From: an uncultured Reyranella sp.
GTDB taxonomy: Bacteria > Pseudomonadota > Alphaproteobacteria > Reyranellales > Reyranellaceae
DNA: 64,000 nt
Assembly (NCBI RefSeq): GCF_945957355.1
Contig: NZ_CAMFKM010000008.1
Span: 124,001-188,000, forward strand
Direction of reading: 5' to 3'
Part shown: one piece after another, positions 17,230 to 27,661 of the stretch
How the letters are laid out: each line of letters begins with the position of its first letter
Numbering within the stretch: the first letter of the stretch is position 1
The notes under the pieces: generated by a model
The model's input: only the letters and a program-made list of their open reading frames with translations
Databases searched by the model: none
Told to the model about the DNA's origin: nothing
Position numbers and translations under genes: made by a program

Positions 17230-18386
17230 TTTACGAGGGCCTCGATCTCGGACGGGGTCAGGCCGGCCTGTGCCAGCACGGTCTTGGTGTCTTCACCGAG
17301 CGCGGCGACCTTGGGACCGCTCTGCAGCGGGGAGCCGGAGAAGCGGAAGGGCGGTGCTGGCGATTTGTAGCTGCCGCCACCATCCTCGATGGTGCATAGC
17401 GAGCCGCGATGCTCGACCTGCGGGTCCTGAAGGGCCTCGGTGACCGTGACATAGGGCGAGCAGGGGACGCCCTGCTTCTCCAGCGCCGCCACGACCTCCT
17501 GGACGCTCAGCTTCTTCGACCACTCCTCGAGTTCGTCGACCAGCAGCCCCCAGTTCATGCGGCGGTCCTGGTATTTCTCGAAGCGCGGATCGGTCAGCCA
17601 GTCGCGCCGGCCGGCGGCAGTCGCCATGTCCTGGAAGGTCTTCTCGCTGGCTGTAGCCAGCATCACGTAGCCGTCGCTGGCTTCGATCGGGCCGTACATC
17701 GGCCGCGAGGGCATCTCGAAGTCGAACTGGGCGCGGTTGACCTCGCCCAGCAGCATGCCGACCAGCGTCTCGAACATCGACACGTCGACCATCTGACCCT
17801 TGCCGGTGGCATGGCGCTGGTGGACGGCCGCGAGGATGGCGCCCATCGCATAGGCGCCGCTGGCATAGTCGGCGACGAAGATGCCGCAATTGTCCGGCCT
17901 CTGCCGGCCCTGCTGGTAGAAGAGATGTGCCATGTCGTAGCCGGTCGAGGCATGGATGACCGGCGCGTAGGCGGGGCGGCCGGCGCCGGGCCCGGTCTGA
18001 CCGTAGCCCGAGATGGCGCAGTAGATCAGCCGCGGGTTGACCCTGGACAGTTCGGCATAGTCGAGCCCCAGCCGCTTCATGACGCCAGGCCGGTAGTTCT
18101 CGACCAGGATGTCGACCGTGGTGGCCAGCTTCTTGATGGCGGCGACCGCTTCGGGCTTCTTGAGATCGAGCACGATCGACTTCTTGCCTGCATTCAGCTG
18201 GCCGAACATCGTGCTGAAGCCGTCGCGCTGCACCGGCCGCGAGCGCATCAGGTCGCCTTCCGGCGATTCGACCTTCACCACGTCGGCACCCATGTCGGCG
18301 AGCAGGCGGCTGCAGTGCGGGCCGGCGATGGTGGTCGAGAAGTCGAGGATGCGCAGGCCGTCGAGCGGCCTTGTCATGTCTGTCAT
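17226..18386 (-). CDS. CaiB/BaiF family CoA-transferase
   Basis: 386 residues, family III CoA-transferase, which moves CoA between organic acids through an enzyme-bound aspartyl anhydride. The expected catalytic aspartate is D173 in FVADYASGAYAMG. The N-terminal Rossmann-like region has the usual DFSTTIAGPHCSRLLADMGADVVKVE arrangement (residues 15-40). Length is standard. It starts 4 bp after the DMT permease gene and overlaps the TLP1-like gene by 4 bp. It probably activates the substrate acid of this operon, or racemises an acyl-CoA as AMACR members do. Confidence 0.88.
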   Translation of the reverse strand: MTDMTRPLDGLRILDFSTTIAGPHCSRLLADMGADVVKVESPEGDLMRSRPVQRDGFSTMFGQLNAGKKSIVLDLKKPEAVAAIKKLATTVDILVENYRPGVMKRLGLDYAELSRVNPRLIYCAISGYGQTGPGAGRPAYAPVIHASTGYDMAHLFYQQGRQRPDNCGIFVADYASGAYAMGAILAAVHQRHATGKGQMVDVSMFETLVGMLLGEVNRAQFDFEMPSRPMYGPIEASDGYVMLATASEKTFQDMATAAGRRDWLTDPRFEKYQDRRMNWGLLVDELEEWSKKLSVQEVVAALEKQGVPCSPYVTVTEALQDPQVEHRGSLCTIEDGGGSYKSPAPPFRFSGSPLQSGPKVAALGEDTKTVLAQAGLTPSEIEALVK

Positions 18387-18390
18387 GGGA

Positions 18391-19296
18391 TCACCGGGTT
18401 GCGAGGATGAGGACGACGCCGCCCACTACAAGGATGCTGCCGATCCACTCGCCGAGGGACGGCCGTTCCTTGAGGATGAGACGGGAAGAGATGAAGGTGA
18501 AGACCAGCTCGATCTGGCCGACCGCCCGCACCAGCGCGGCGTTCTCGAGCGTCATGGCGAGTGCCCAGCCGGCCGAGCCCAGCACGCTGAAGATGCCGAC
18601 CCAGATCGAGGAGCGCCAGTTGAACCAGACTTTCGAGAGTTGCGGACGATCGCGCCGCGCGAGGTAGAGCGCCATCAGGACGACCTGGATGGTGTTCATG
18701 CAGGCGAGCACGGTGATGCCGCGCACCATGAAGTCGCCCTCCGGCAGCAGCTTCGAGGCCTCGCGGATCGTGCCGGCGGCGATGGCGAAGATCGCGCCCG
18801 ACAGGATGCCGTACATCGCCCCCTTGTGCGTGAGGTCGGCCAGCACGCCACGCACGTCGGAGAATTTTCCGCGCACGCTCAGGATGGCGACGCCGCCCAG
18901 GCAGACCAGGATGCCGGCCCAGGCGCCGAGCTTCAGCGGCTCGCCGGCGATGAAGGTCGCGAAGAGGGCCACGAATACCGTCTCCGTCTTGGAATAGACC
19001 GTGCCGACTGCGAAGTTGCGGAGCGAGAAGGCGTGGATCATCAGCGAGGTGGCTACGATCTGGGCCACGCCGGCGATGGTCACCAGCAGCAGAAAATGCA
19101 GCGAGATCGACGGCACGTGCCGACCGGTCACGAACACCAGGAAAGCCAGCATGCCGAGCGCCAGCGGGGCGCCGTAGAGGTAGCGTACGAAGTTGGCGCC
19201 ATCGACGCTCAGGATGCCGCGAATCTTCTGCTGCATCGTCGTGCGGATGTTCTGGCACAAAGCGGCAGCGACGGTGATCGGTATCCAGAGCGGCAC
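18391..19296 (-). CDS. EamA/DMT-superfamily permease
   Basis: 301 residues with about ten hydrophobic segments in two EamA repeats (about 1-140 and 150-300), a metabolite exporter/importer fold. The start is the GTG at 19296, preceded by AGGGAG. It is first in the run permease-CaiB-TLP1-PhyH-aldehyde dehydrogenase, so its substrate is likely tied to that pathway. DMT proteins are more often exporters than importers, so direction is not settled. Confidence 0.82.
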   Translation of the reverse strand: MPLWIPITVAAALCQNIRTTMQQKIRGILSVDGANFVRYLYGAPLALGMLAFLVFVTGRHVPSISLHFLLLVTIAGVAQIVATSLMIHAFSLRNFAVGTVYSKTETVFVALFATFIAGEPLKLGAWAGILVCLGGVAILSVRGKFSDVRGVLADLTHKGAMYGILSGAIFAIAAGTIREASKLLPEGDFMVRGITVLACMNTIQVVLMALYLARRDRPQLSKVWFNWRSSIWVGIFSVLGSAGWALAMTLENAALVRAVGQIELVFTFISSRLILKERPSLGEWIGSILVVGGVVLILATR

Positions 19297-19376
19297 GGCG
19301 TTTATCTCCCTGGCCGGGAGTGTATGGGCTCATCCGCCTCGCGTCTGCGGTTTAGATTTTCGCGATGCGACGGGGA

Positions 19377-20426
19377 TCAGCCCCGGATATCGGCCCCGAC
19401 CGCATCGCCGACCGACGCGAAGCCGTCGCGGGCCAGCAAAGCCGCGAGTTCATCCTTGATGCGGCGGATCAGCGGCGGCCCCTGATAGACCATGGCCGAA
19501 TAGAGCTGCACCAGCGTGGCGCCGGCGCGGATCTTGGCGTAGGCGTCGGCACCCGAACCCACGCCGCCGCAGCCGATCAGCGGGAACTGCCGCTCGACAC
19601 GCTGCGCGGTCTTGCGCAGCACCTCGGTCGACAGGGCCGTCAGCGGGGCGCCGGACAGGCCGCCTGTCTCTCCGCGGCGCTCCGACTTCAGCGAGGGTGG
19701 GCGGGAGAGCGTGGTGTTGCCGATGATGATGCCGTCCAGCCTGAGGTCGCGGCAGACGAAGACGATGTCGTCTAGGTCATCGTCGGTCGCGTCAGGGGCG
19801 ATCTTGACCACCAGCGGCACGGGCTTGGCAGCGATCGCGTCCTGCACGCGCTTGAGCAGGCCTGCCAGCTCGGTTCGGCCCTGCAGGTTGCGCAGGCCCG
19901 GCGTGTTGGGCGAGGAGACGTTGCAGACGAGATAGTCGGCATAGGGCGCCAACGCCACGCAGCCCGTAACGTAGTCGGCGGCGCGGTCGGTGCTGTCCTT
20001 GTTGGCGCCGATGTTGACGCCGACGAAGCCGCGGCGCGGACGGGCGGCCAAGCGCGCGCGGGCGGCCTCCAGCCCGTGCCCGGGAAAGCCCATGCGATTG
20101 ATGACGCCGCGATCCTCGGGCAGCCGGAACAGGCGGGGACGCGGATTGCCTTCCTGCGGTCTCGGCGTGACGCTGCCGATCTCCACAAGGCCGAAGCCCT
20201 GGGCCAGCATGGCGTCGGCGACCTCGGCGTTCTTGTCGAAGCCGGCGGCGAGACCGATCGGATTGGGCAGCGTGCGTCCCCAGACTTTCGTTGTCAGGGA
20301 GGCGGCGTCGGCCCGCCCGTCGCCCGGCAGAAGGCCGGTCTTCAGCGCGCGGATGGCGAGACCATGGGCGGCCTCCGCGTCGAGGCGGGAGAGCGCGAGA
20401 TCGAGGAGAGAATACCAGACGGCCAT
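19377..20426 (-). CDS. pyrD: Dihydroorotate dehydrogenase (quinone), class 2
   Basis: 349 residues, FMN enzyme oxidising dihydroorotate to orotate with transfer of electrons to the quinone pool (pyrimidine synthesis). Class 2 is shown by the N-terminal membrane-associating helical extension (about 1-40, WYSLLDLALSRLDAEAAHGLA). The catalytic serine lies in NVSSPNTPGLRNLQ, where class 1 enzymes use cysteine. FMN loops IGCGGVGSG and the PNPIGLAAGFDKNAE block are intact. ATG at 20426. It is on the same strand as the secreted hypothetical protein upstream (51 bp) but probably belongs to its own unit. Confidence 0.95.
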   Translation of the reverse strand: MAVWYSLLDLALSRLDAEAAHGLAIRALKTGLLPGDGRADAASLTTKVWGRTLPNPIGLAAGFDKNAEVADAMLAQGFGLVEIGSVTPRPQEGNPRPRLFRLPEDRGVINRMGFPGHGLEAARARLAARPRRGFVGVNIGANKDSTDRAADYVTGCVALAPYADYLVCNVSSPNTPGLRNLQGRTELAGLLKRVQDAIAAKPVPLVVKIAPDATDDDLDDIVFVCRDLRLDGIIIGNTTLSRPPSLKSERRGETGGLSGAPLTALSTEVLRKTAQRVERQFPLIGCGGVGSGADAYAKIRAGATLVQLYSAMVYQGPPLIRRIKDELAALLARDGFASVGDAVGADIRG

Positions 20427-20477
20427 TGCCGTCTGGTTAGCAGAAGTTACCTGTGGAGCGCTTGGCGCCCACGGCCG

Positions 20478-21047
20478 CTAGAAGCGGCCCATGCCGCCGC
20501 CCTGATTGGGACGGAGAGACGGGGAGTCGGAGAAGACGACCATGAACAGTTCGCGGAAGAGCTCGCCGATGCGCGGATCGGTCGGGCCGCTCGCAGCAGT
20601 CCAGGCGGTCGTCTCGGACATCGTCATGTCGTTGCGGCAGTAGATGGCATAGACATTGAAGATTCCGGGCTTGCCGGGCTTGAAGCGCACCGTGCCCTTG
20701 CAGACGGAATCGCTGTTGAGGTCGTTCGCCGGGTCGAAGACCAGGATCAGGCGATAATCCGGCCGCGGCGGCTCCGGCGGTGACTCGTAGGTGAAGGTGA
20801 GCCGGGGCATTGGCTTGGCCGCCTGCATCATCGGCAGCAGATCGCGTGCAACGACCGCCGGGTCGGTGCCGGGGAAGGGATTTCCCTGGAGCACGACCTG
20901 GAAGTTCTTGCCGTCAGTGGCGGCGAAGAATTCGCGGTAGTCGTACTGCACGGCGTAGTAGGTGCCGCCGATCACGGCGCCGTAGGCAGCTGCCGGAATG
21001 GCGGCGACCGCCAGCACGGCGGCGACGATCCTGGACCTGAAACGCAT
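20478..21047 (-). CDS. Secreted hypothetical protein
   Basis: 189 residues. A signal peptide is clear: MRFRSR, then IVAAVLAVAAIPAAAYG. The rest is a small soluble domain with FFAATDGKNFQVVLQGNPFPG and a Pro-rich turn PPEPPRPDYRLILVFDP. The segment DPANDLNSDSVC-KG and a later YCRNDMTMSE give two cysteines that could pair. I do not recognise the family. The start is the ATG at 21047, with GAGGAG 7 bp upstream. It lies between parE and pyrD on the same strand. Confidence 0.65.
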   Translation of the reverse strand: MRFRSRIVAAVLAVAAIPAAAYGAVIGGTYYAVQYDYREFFAATDGKNFQVVLQGNPFPGTDPAVVARDLLPMMQAAKPMPRLTFTYESPPEPPRPDYRLILVFDPANDLNSDSVCKGTVRFKPGKPGIFNVYAIYCRNDMTMSETTAWTAASGPTDPRIGELFRELFMVVFSDSPSLRPNQGGGMGRF

Positions 21048-21149
21048 GAGGAAACTCCTCGGCAGATTATCCAACTATCATAAGCCCGGAGCATGGCTCC
21101 TGGAATGTCACATTTCTGCGCGCACGCCGTTATCCCGCAGCCGCCCGCC

Positions 21150-23159
<2,010 letters not shown>

Positions 23160-23268
23160 GCCTGCTTCTTGTCTTTCCGCGGCCGCGCGAGGGGATCGCT
23201 GGGTGGCCGGTCCGGCATGGGTATGGTAGCAAAACCGCGTGAAAGCAACCACATCCGGTGAGGAATTG

Positions 23269-23655
23269 ATGTCCGAAAGTCGCCGCGATCCCATCGTAAG
23301 GACCGTTCCGCAGCCCGCTGACATGAACGGAAACGGCGACATTTTCGGCGGCTGGGTGCTGAGCCAGATGGACATCGCGGGCGGCTCGCTCGCGGCCCGG
23401 GTGGCGAAGGGCAGGGTGGCCACGGTGGCGATCACGGCCATGACCTTCGTCCAGCCGATCAAGGTGGGAGACATGGTGTCGATCTATGGGGAAGTCGTGA
23501 AAGTCGGCCGGACGTCGATCACCATCGGGCTCGAGACCGTCGTCCAGCGCCGGCACGAGGAAACCGACATCCAGGTGACCCACGGGACCTTCGTCTTCGT
23601 GGCGATCGATGACGAGGGCAAGCCGCGCGCGGTACCGCATCAGGAGCCGACGTGA
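23269..23655 (+). CDS. Acyl-CoA thioesterase, YciA type
   Basis: 128-residue single hotdog domain. The active-site helix reads NGNGDIFGGWVLSQMDIAGG, with the aspartate and asparagine typical of YciA/BACH thioesterases, which hydrolyse acyl-CoA to free acid and CoA. The start is the ATG at 23269, with GAGGA 4-5 bp upstream; an ATG at 23239 is less likely. Divergent from parE. Its stop is embedded in the GTGA start of the DUF1007 gene, so the three plus-strand genes here probably form one transcript. Confidence 0.88.
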   Translation: MSESRRDPIVRTVPQPADMNGNGDIFGGWVLSQMDIAGGSLAARVAKGRVATVAITAMTFVQPIKVGDMVSIYGEVVKVGRTSITIGLETVVQRRHEETDIQVTHGTFVFVAIDDEGKPRAVPHQEPT

Positions 23656-24326
23656 GGCGGCTGCTCGCCCCGGCCCTGGCCGCCCTGGCGCTGCTCGCGC
23701 CGGCTGTGGCGCTCGCCCATCCGCACATCGTCGTGCAGCAGGTCGTGCGCATGGTCGCCAAGGATGGGAAATACACGCATGTCGAGATCGAATGGCGTTT
23801 CGACCCGTTTTCCAGCGAGGTCGAGATTCCGCTGATCGACGAGGACAAGAACGGCAAGGTTTCCGCCCGCGAGGCCAAGCTGCTCGCTGACGAGATGATG
23901 CCCGAGCTTGGCAAGGACGGGTACCTGAGCTGGATCAACACCGGCGGAAAGGACTTCCGGCCACCCAAGGCGCCGCAGTTTTCGGTGCGTATCGACGATC
24001 CGGCGAGCTTTGTTCCGCCGGAATGGGACCGCAACGCCGGCGACAATGCCGGCATGCCGATGCCGGCCAACAAACGGGCCGACGCGCCGGGCGTGCCGCG
24101 CAAGCAGGGCGCGCGCAATCTCGTATATGTGATGCGCTTCGCGCTGCCCCAGCCGTCCAAGCTCGTGTCGATCGTCACATACGATCCCGAGGACTTCATC
24201 CGGATCGAGGTCGACAAGGCCTCGGTTCCGGCCGGCTGCACCCTGGGCAAGCATCCGACCCACAAAGCCGAGTTCGTACGCGGCTATCCCATCTTCGCCG
24301 ACGTGGTGACATGCCAACTTCCGTAA
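23652..24326 (+). CDS. DUF1007 periplasmic protein with EF-hand-like loop
   Basis: 224 residues starting with GTG at 23652, overlapping the preceding stop. Signal peptide 1-21 (LAPALAALALLAPAVALA). The mature N-terminus begins HPHIVVQQ, usual for DUF1007. Residues 63-74 (DEDKNGKVSARE) fit a canonical calcium-type EF-hand loop, with D63, D65, N67 and E74 as ligands. DUF1007 proteins are commonly found beside NicO/RcnA-type nickel-cobalt permeases, and here the genes overlap by 16 bp. A metal-sensing or delivery role in the periplasm is inferred, not shown. Confidence 0.8.
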   Translation: MRRLLAPALAALALLAPAVALAHPHIVVQQVVRMVAKDGKYTHVEIEWRFDPFSSEVEIPLIDEDKNGKVSAREAKLLADEMMPELGKDGYLSWINTGGKDFRPPKAPQFSVRIDDPASFVPPEWDRNAGDNAGMPMPANKRADAPGVPRKQGARNLVYVMRFALPQPSKLVSIVTYDPEDFIRIEVDKASVPAGCTLGKHPTHKAEFVRGYPIFADVVTCQLP

Positions 24327-25258
24327 GGACTTCCGCACTGCGCTCGCCCTTCCTCTGGGTTGGGCTCCTCCTTCTGGTGGCCCTTGGGGCCGCGCTGGTG
24401 TTCAGCGACGGCGTCGCCGAACTGGCGCGCTATTCGGCCGACTACCAGCGCCGCATCAACCAGGTGCTGTCGACGTCGTTGCGCGACGTGCAGTCAGGCA
24501 CGGGCTCGCTCGCGCTTTGGACTCTGGTCACTGTATGCTTCGGCTACGGCGTCGTGCACACGCTGGGCCCGGGGCACGGCAAGGCCGTCGTGGTGGCCTA
24601 TTTCCTCGACAGCAGCCGGCCACGCGCCTGGATAGAGGGCATCTTCGCCGGCGGCTGGATCGCCTTCACCCACACCCTGGCGGCGCTTCTCCTCGCCGGT
24701 GCATTGAAGCTCTCGTCGACGGTTGGCCTGCTCGGTGCGCTGCGCGAGGTGCGCAACGTCGAGATCGTCTCCTATACGCTGATCGTGCTGGTGGGGTTCT
24801 GGCGGCTTTGGGCCGGCATCACGGGCCGTCTGCATGAGCATCCGCACGGCGACCAGGGGCACGGGTACGATCATGGTCATCACCACGGTCACGACCACGC
24901 GCATGATCACGACCACCATCATCACCACGACCACGAGCCGCCGCAGCGTACGATCGCAGGGTGGCTGCTGTTGACGGCGGCCGGCATCGCGCCCTGCGCC
25001 GGTGCGCTGATCATCATTCTCCTGTCGATCGCGCTCGACGTGCTGTGGGCAGGAGTCGTCGGCGTCATCGCCATTGCGCTCGGCATGGCGATCACCCTGG
25101 CGGCCATCGGCATGGCCTCGATGGTGGCGCACCGGCTTATCATCGCCGAGGGGCGCTCCCAGGAGATCGGACGCTTCACTGCCATCGCCGCCTCGCTGAT
25201 CGTCATCGCGACGGGTGGCACGCTGCTGCTGGGCTCACTCGAACGCTTCCTGCGCTGA
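24311..25258 (+). CDS. NicO/RcnA-family nickel-cobalt transporter
   Basis: 315 residues with about six to seven membrane helices. The family motif HTLGPGHGKAVV occurs at 83-94. A cytoplasmic-type loop at 175-209 is extraordinarily histidine- and aspartate-rich, with about 17 His in 35 residues, as in RcnA efflux proteins. A second signature, GIAPCAGALIIIL, follows at 225-237. It likely exports or moves Ni/Co. The ATG at 24311 lies inside the end of the DUF1007 gene, giving a 16-bp overlap and probable coupling. Confidence 0.88.
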   Translation: MPTSVRTSALRSPFLWVGLLLLVALGAALVFSDGVAELARYSADYQRRINQVLSTSLRDVQSGTGSLALWTLVTVCFGYGVVHTLGPGHGKAVVVAYFLDSSRPRAWIEGIFAGGWIAFTHTLAALLLAGALKLSSTVGLLGALREVRNVEIVSYTLIVLVGFWRLWAGITGRLHEHPHGDQGHGYDHGHHHGHDHAHDHDHHHHHDHEPPQRTIAGWLLLTAAGIAPCAGALIIILLSIALDVLWAGVVGVIAIALGMAITLAAIGMASMVAHRLIIAEGRSQEIGRFTAIAASLIVIATGGTLLLGSLERFLR

Positions 25259-25266
25259 GGCCCTGA

Positions 25267-26157
25267 ATGGCCGAGATCCAGGCGCCCAGCCGGTCGTCAC
25301 GGCCGCTGCTGGGCGTGCTCTTCATGTGCACGGCCTGCGCGCTGTTCCCGATCATGAACGGTCTGGTGAAGCTGCTGGCCGCCACCTACGACCCGCAGGA
25401 GATCGTCTGGTTCCGGATCATCATGCACCTGGTGCTGGTGGCTGCAGTGTTCATGCCTCGCATGGGGCTGGGGCTGCTGCGCACGCGCCGCATCGGCACG
25501 CAGTTCGTCAGCTCCGTGATGATGATGCTGTCGACGCTGTTCTTTTTCTCCGCCGTGAAGTCGATCCCGGTGGCCGAAGCGATCGCTGTGACCTTCGTGG
25601 CGCCACTCGCCGTGGTGCTGTTGGCCTGGCCCATGCTGGGCGAGCGCATCACGTTTTTCAGGATGGCTGCGGTCGTCGTGGGCTTCGCCGGCGTGCTGAT
25701 CGTGATCCGGCCCGGAAGCGCGGTGTTCCAGTGGCAGTCGCTGCTGCTGTTGGGCAGCGCCGTCTGCTACGCGATGTACCAGATCCTGATCCGGCGGCTT
25801 GCGGGCATCGACGCGCCTGCCACGTCGATCTTCTACAGCGTCCTGCTGGGCGCGATCCTCATGTCGGCCTGGTTGCCTTTCCACTGGAAGATGCCGACCG
25901 GCTGGGGCGACTGGGCGCTGCTCTGCTCGCTGGGGGCGCTGGGCGCGCTGGGCCACTACTGCGTCGCCAAGGCCATGACATATGCCTCGGCCAATTTCGT
26001 GGCGCCGTTCAACTATACGCAGATGATCGGCTCGGTCATCGTGGGCTACCTCATGTTCGCCGAGGTGCCGGATTTCTACACCTGGCTCGGGACGGCCGTG
26101 GTCGTGGGGGCGGGCCTCATGGTCGGCTGGCAGGGACGCAAGCCACAGAAGAGCTGA
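25267..26157 (+). CDS. EamA/DMT-superfamily permease
   Basis: 296 residues, ten predicted membrane segments in two EamA repeats, starting MAEIQAPSRSSRPLLGVLFM. The segment FFFSAVKSIPVAEAIAVTFVAPL is typical of drug/metabolite transporters of the RhaT/YdcZ-like branch. It starts 8 bp after the NicO gene and ends 12 bp before the PrpB-like gene, so it could belong to the same transcript. The substrate is unknown. It is not closely alike to the other DMT permease at 18391-19296. Confidence 0.82.
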   Translation: MAEIQAPSRSSRPLLGVLFMCTACALFPIMNGLVKLLAATYDPQEIVWFRIIMHLVLVAAVFMPRMGLGLLRTRRIGTQFVSSVMMMLSTLFFFSAVKSIPVAEAIAVTFVAPLAVVLLAWPMLGERITFFRMAAVVVGFAGVLIVIRPGSAVFQWQSLLLLGSAVCYAMYQILIRRLAGIDAPATSIFYSVLLGAILMSAWLPFHWKMPTGWGDWALLCSLGALGALGHYCVAKAMTYASANFVAPFNYTQMIGSVIVGYLMFAEVPDFYTWLGTAVVVGAGLMVGWQGRKPQKS

Positions 26158-26169
26158 AGGGGAGAGAAC

Positions 26170-27093
26170 ATGCCGTACCTCGTTGCAGCCGATCTTCCGA
26201 CGGAGCCGGCCGGCATCCGCTTCCGAAAACTGCTCGAACGGCCGCAGATTCTGCGCATGCCCGGCACACACAATGGCATTGCGGGCCTTCAGGCGGCGCG
26301 GGCGGGTTTCGAGGCGCTCTACCTGTCGGGCGCGGGCATGTCGTCGTCGATGGGGCTGCCCGATCTGGGTGTGATCACGGTCGACGAAGTGTGCTTCTTC
26401 ATCCGCCAGGTGGCGCGCGCCTCGGGCCTGCCGGTGCTGGTCGATGGCGACACCGGCTATGGCGAGGCGCTGAACGTCATGCACATGGTGAGGGCCTTCG
26501 AGGAGGCGGGTGCAGCCGCCGTCCATCTCGAGGACCAGCTCCTGCCGAAGAAGTGCGGCCACCTGAACGACAAGAAGCTCGCCCCGCCGCACGACATGGC
26601 GGCCAAGGTCGCCGCCGCGGCGAAGGCACGCCGCAATCTCGTGATCGTCGCCCGCACCGATGCGGCGGCGAGCGAAGGCATCGACGGCGCCGTGGCGCGG
26701 GCACGACTCTATCTCGAAGCCGGCGCCGACGCGATCTTTCCCGAAGCTCTCGTCAATGCCGACATGTTCCGCGCCTTCGCCAAGGCGATGCCCGGCGTGA
26801 AGCTGCTGGCCAACATGACCGAGTTCGGCCGCACGCCGTTCTTCACCGCGTCCGAGTTCGAGGCGATGGGTTACCGCATGGTCATATGGCCGGTCTCGGC
26901 CCTGCGCGCCGCCAACAAGGCGCAGGAGGGCGTATATGCCGCCATCCAGCGCGACGGTGGCACCCAGAACGTGATCGACCGCATGCAGACCCGCCAGGAG
27001 CTCTACGACACGATCCGCTACCACGAGTACGAGGCGCTGGATGCGTCGCTCGTGAAGACGGTCGTGCCGCAAGGCATGCCACAGAGGGACTGA
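26170..27093 (+). CDS. prpB: Isocitrate lyase/PEP mutase family, methylisocitrate lyase-like
   Basis: 307-residue TIM-barrel enzyme. Metal-binding motif VDGDTGYG at 91-98 and active-site loop KKCGH at 127-131, with the catalytic cysteine C129, are those of methylisocitrate lyase and isocitrate lyase. The length matches PrpB, which cleaves 2-methylisocitrate to pyruvate and succinate in propionate breakdown. However, prpC and prpD are not adjacent, so a related role (oxaloacetate or dimethylmalate cleavage) is possible. A GGGGAG ribosome site precedes the ATG. Confidence 0.8.
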   Translation: MPYLVAADLPTEPAGIRFRKLLERPQILRMPGTHNGIAGLQAARAGFEALYLSGAGMSSSMGLPDLGVITVDEVCFFIRQVARASGLPVLVDGDTGYGEALNVMHMVRAFEEAGAAAVHLEDQLLPKKCGHLNDKKLAPPHDMAAKVAAAAKARRNLVIVARTDAAASEGIDGAVARARLYLEAGADAIFPEALVNADMFRAFAKAMPGVKLLANMTEFGRTPFFTASEFEAMGYRMVIWPVSALRAANKAQEGVYAAIQRDGGTQNVIDRMQTRQELYDTIRYHEYEALDASLVKTVVPQGMPQRD

Positions 27094-27106
27094 GCTTCAA
27101 GAACAC

Positions 27107-27230
27107 CCCGTCGTCTCGACTGGAGCACCGAAGGTGCGGAGCGGAGAGACCTTCTCTCCACCAAAAGCTGGCAAATTTTGGAGAGAAGATCCCTCCGCTC
27201 CGCGCTGCGCGCTCCGGTCGAGATGACGGG
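27107..27230. repeat. Long imperfect palindromic element, arms about 50 bp
   Basis: The left arm from 27107 (CCCGTCGTCTCGACTGGAGC) pairs with the right arm ending at 27230 (reverse complement CCCGTCATCTCGACCGGAGC). The match continues through GCGGAGCGGAG-GA-CTTCTCTCC on both sides, interrupted by a variable inner section of about 9 bp. The element fills the gap between the convergent prpB-like and NUDIX genes. I see no ORF in it. It resembles dispersed palindromic repeats of alphaproteobacteria and may also terminate both transcripts. Confidence 0.8.
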
Positions 27231-27255
27231 CTTCCTTGTTGCCTGGAAGGCTGAT

Positions 27256-27648
27256 TCATCCAGCCGAGATCAAGCCTCTCAGCAGTGGGCGATAAGCTTC
27301 CAGCGCAAGATCCGGGAGGATCGCGGCCTCCGCCAGATCGAACCAAGTCAATTCTGTGTGCTCGTCGTCGAGAATTGTCGGCTCACCTTTCCACGAAGTG
27401 ACGCCGAACATGTGATACGTGGCGAACGCATTCGGGTCTGCGATCGTACCAAGGGGAAAGTACGCGAGTGGCATGATGCCGATCTCTTCGCCCGCCTCAC
27501 GGGTGAGAGCCTCTTCCAGCGTCTCGCCTAGCTCGACGTGCCCACCAGGGAAGCTCCAGACGTCTGGATACGCTTTTCGCGTGGCACTGCGTCGGGCAAG
27601 GAGGATGTTCCCTCCTTGCAGTAGCAGCGCGTTCACAATGACGCGCAT
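27256..27648 (-). CDS. NUDIX hydrolase, MutT-like
   Basis: 130 residues, a compact single NUDIX domain. The box is canonical: G36 in GGHVELGE, seven residues, then REAGEEIG (50-57). The segment NALLLQGGNILLARR and WSFPGGHVE match the MutT/nucleotide-sanitising group, and the later WKGEPTILDDEHTELTW is like dGTP/CTP pyrophosphatases. The start is the ATG at 27648. The substrate is not determined. It is immediately downstream (13 bp) of the amidase on the same strand and may share its transcript. Confidence 0.85.
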   Translation of the reverse strand: MRVIVNALLLQGGNILLARRSATRKAYPDVWSFPGGHVELGETLEEALTREAGEEIGIMPLAYFPLGTIADPNAFATYHMFGVTSWKGEPTILDDEHTELTWFDLAEAAILPDLALEAYRPLLRGLISAG

Positions 27649-27661
27649 CGTGAGGCAACCC

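Noticed and set aside
24833..24940. CAT/CAC-rich microsatellite
   Set aside because: It encodes the in-frame histidine-rich loop of the NicO transporter, a known family feature.
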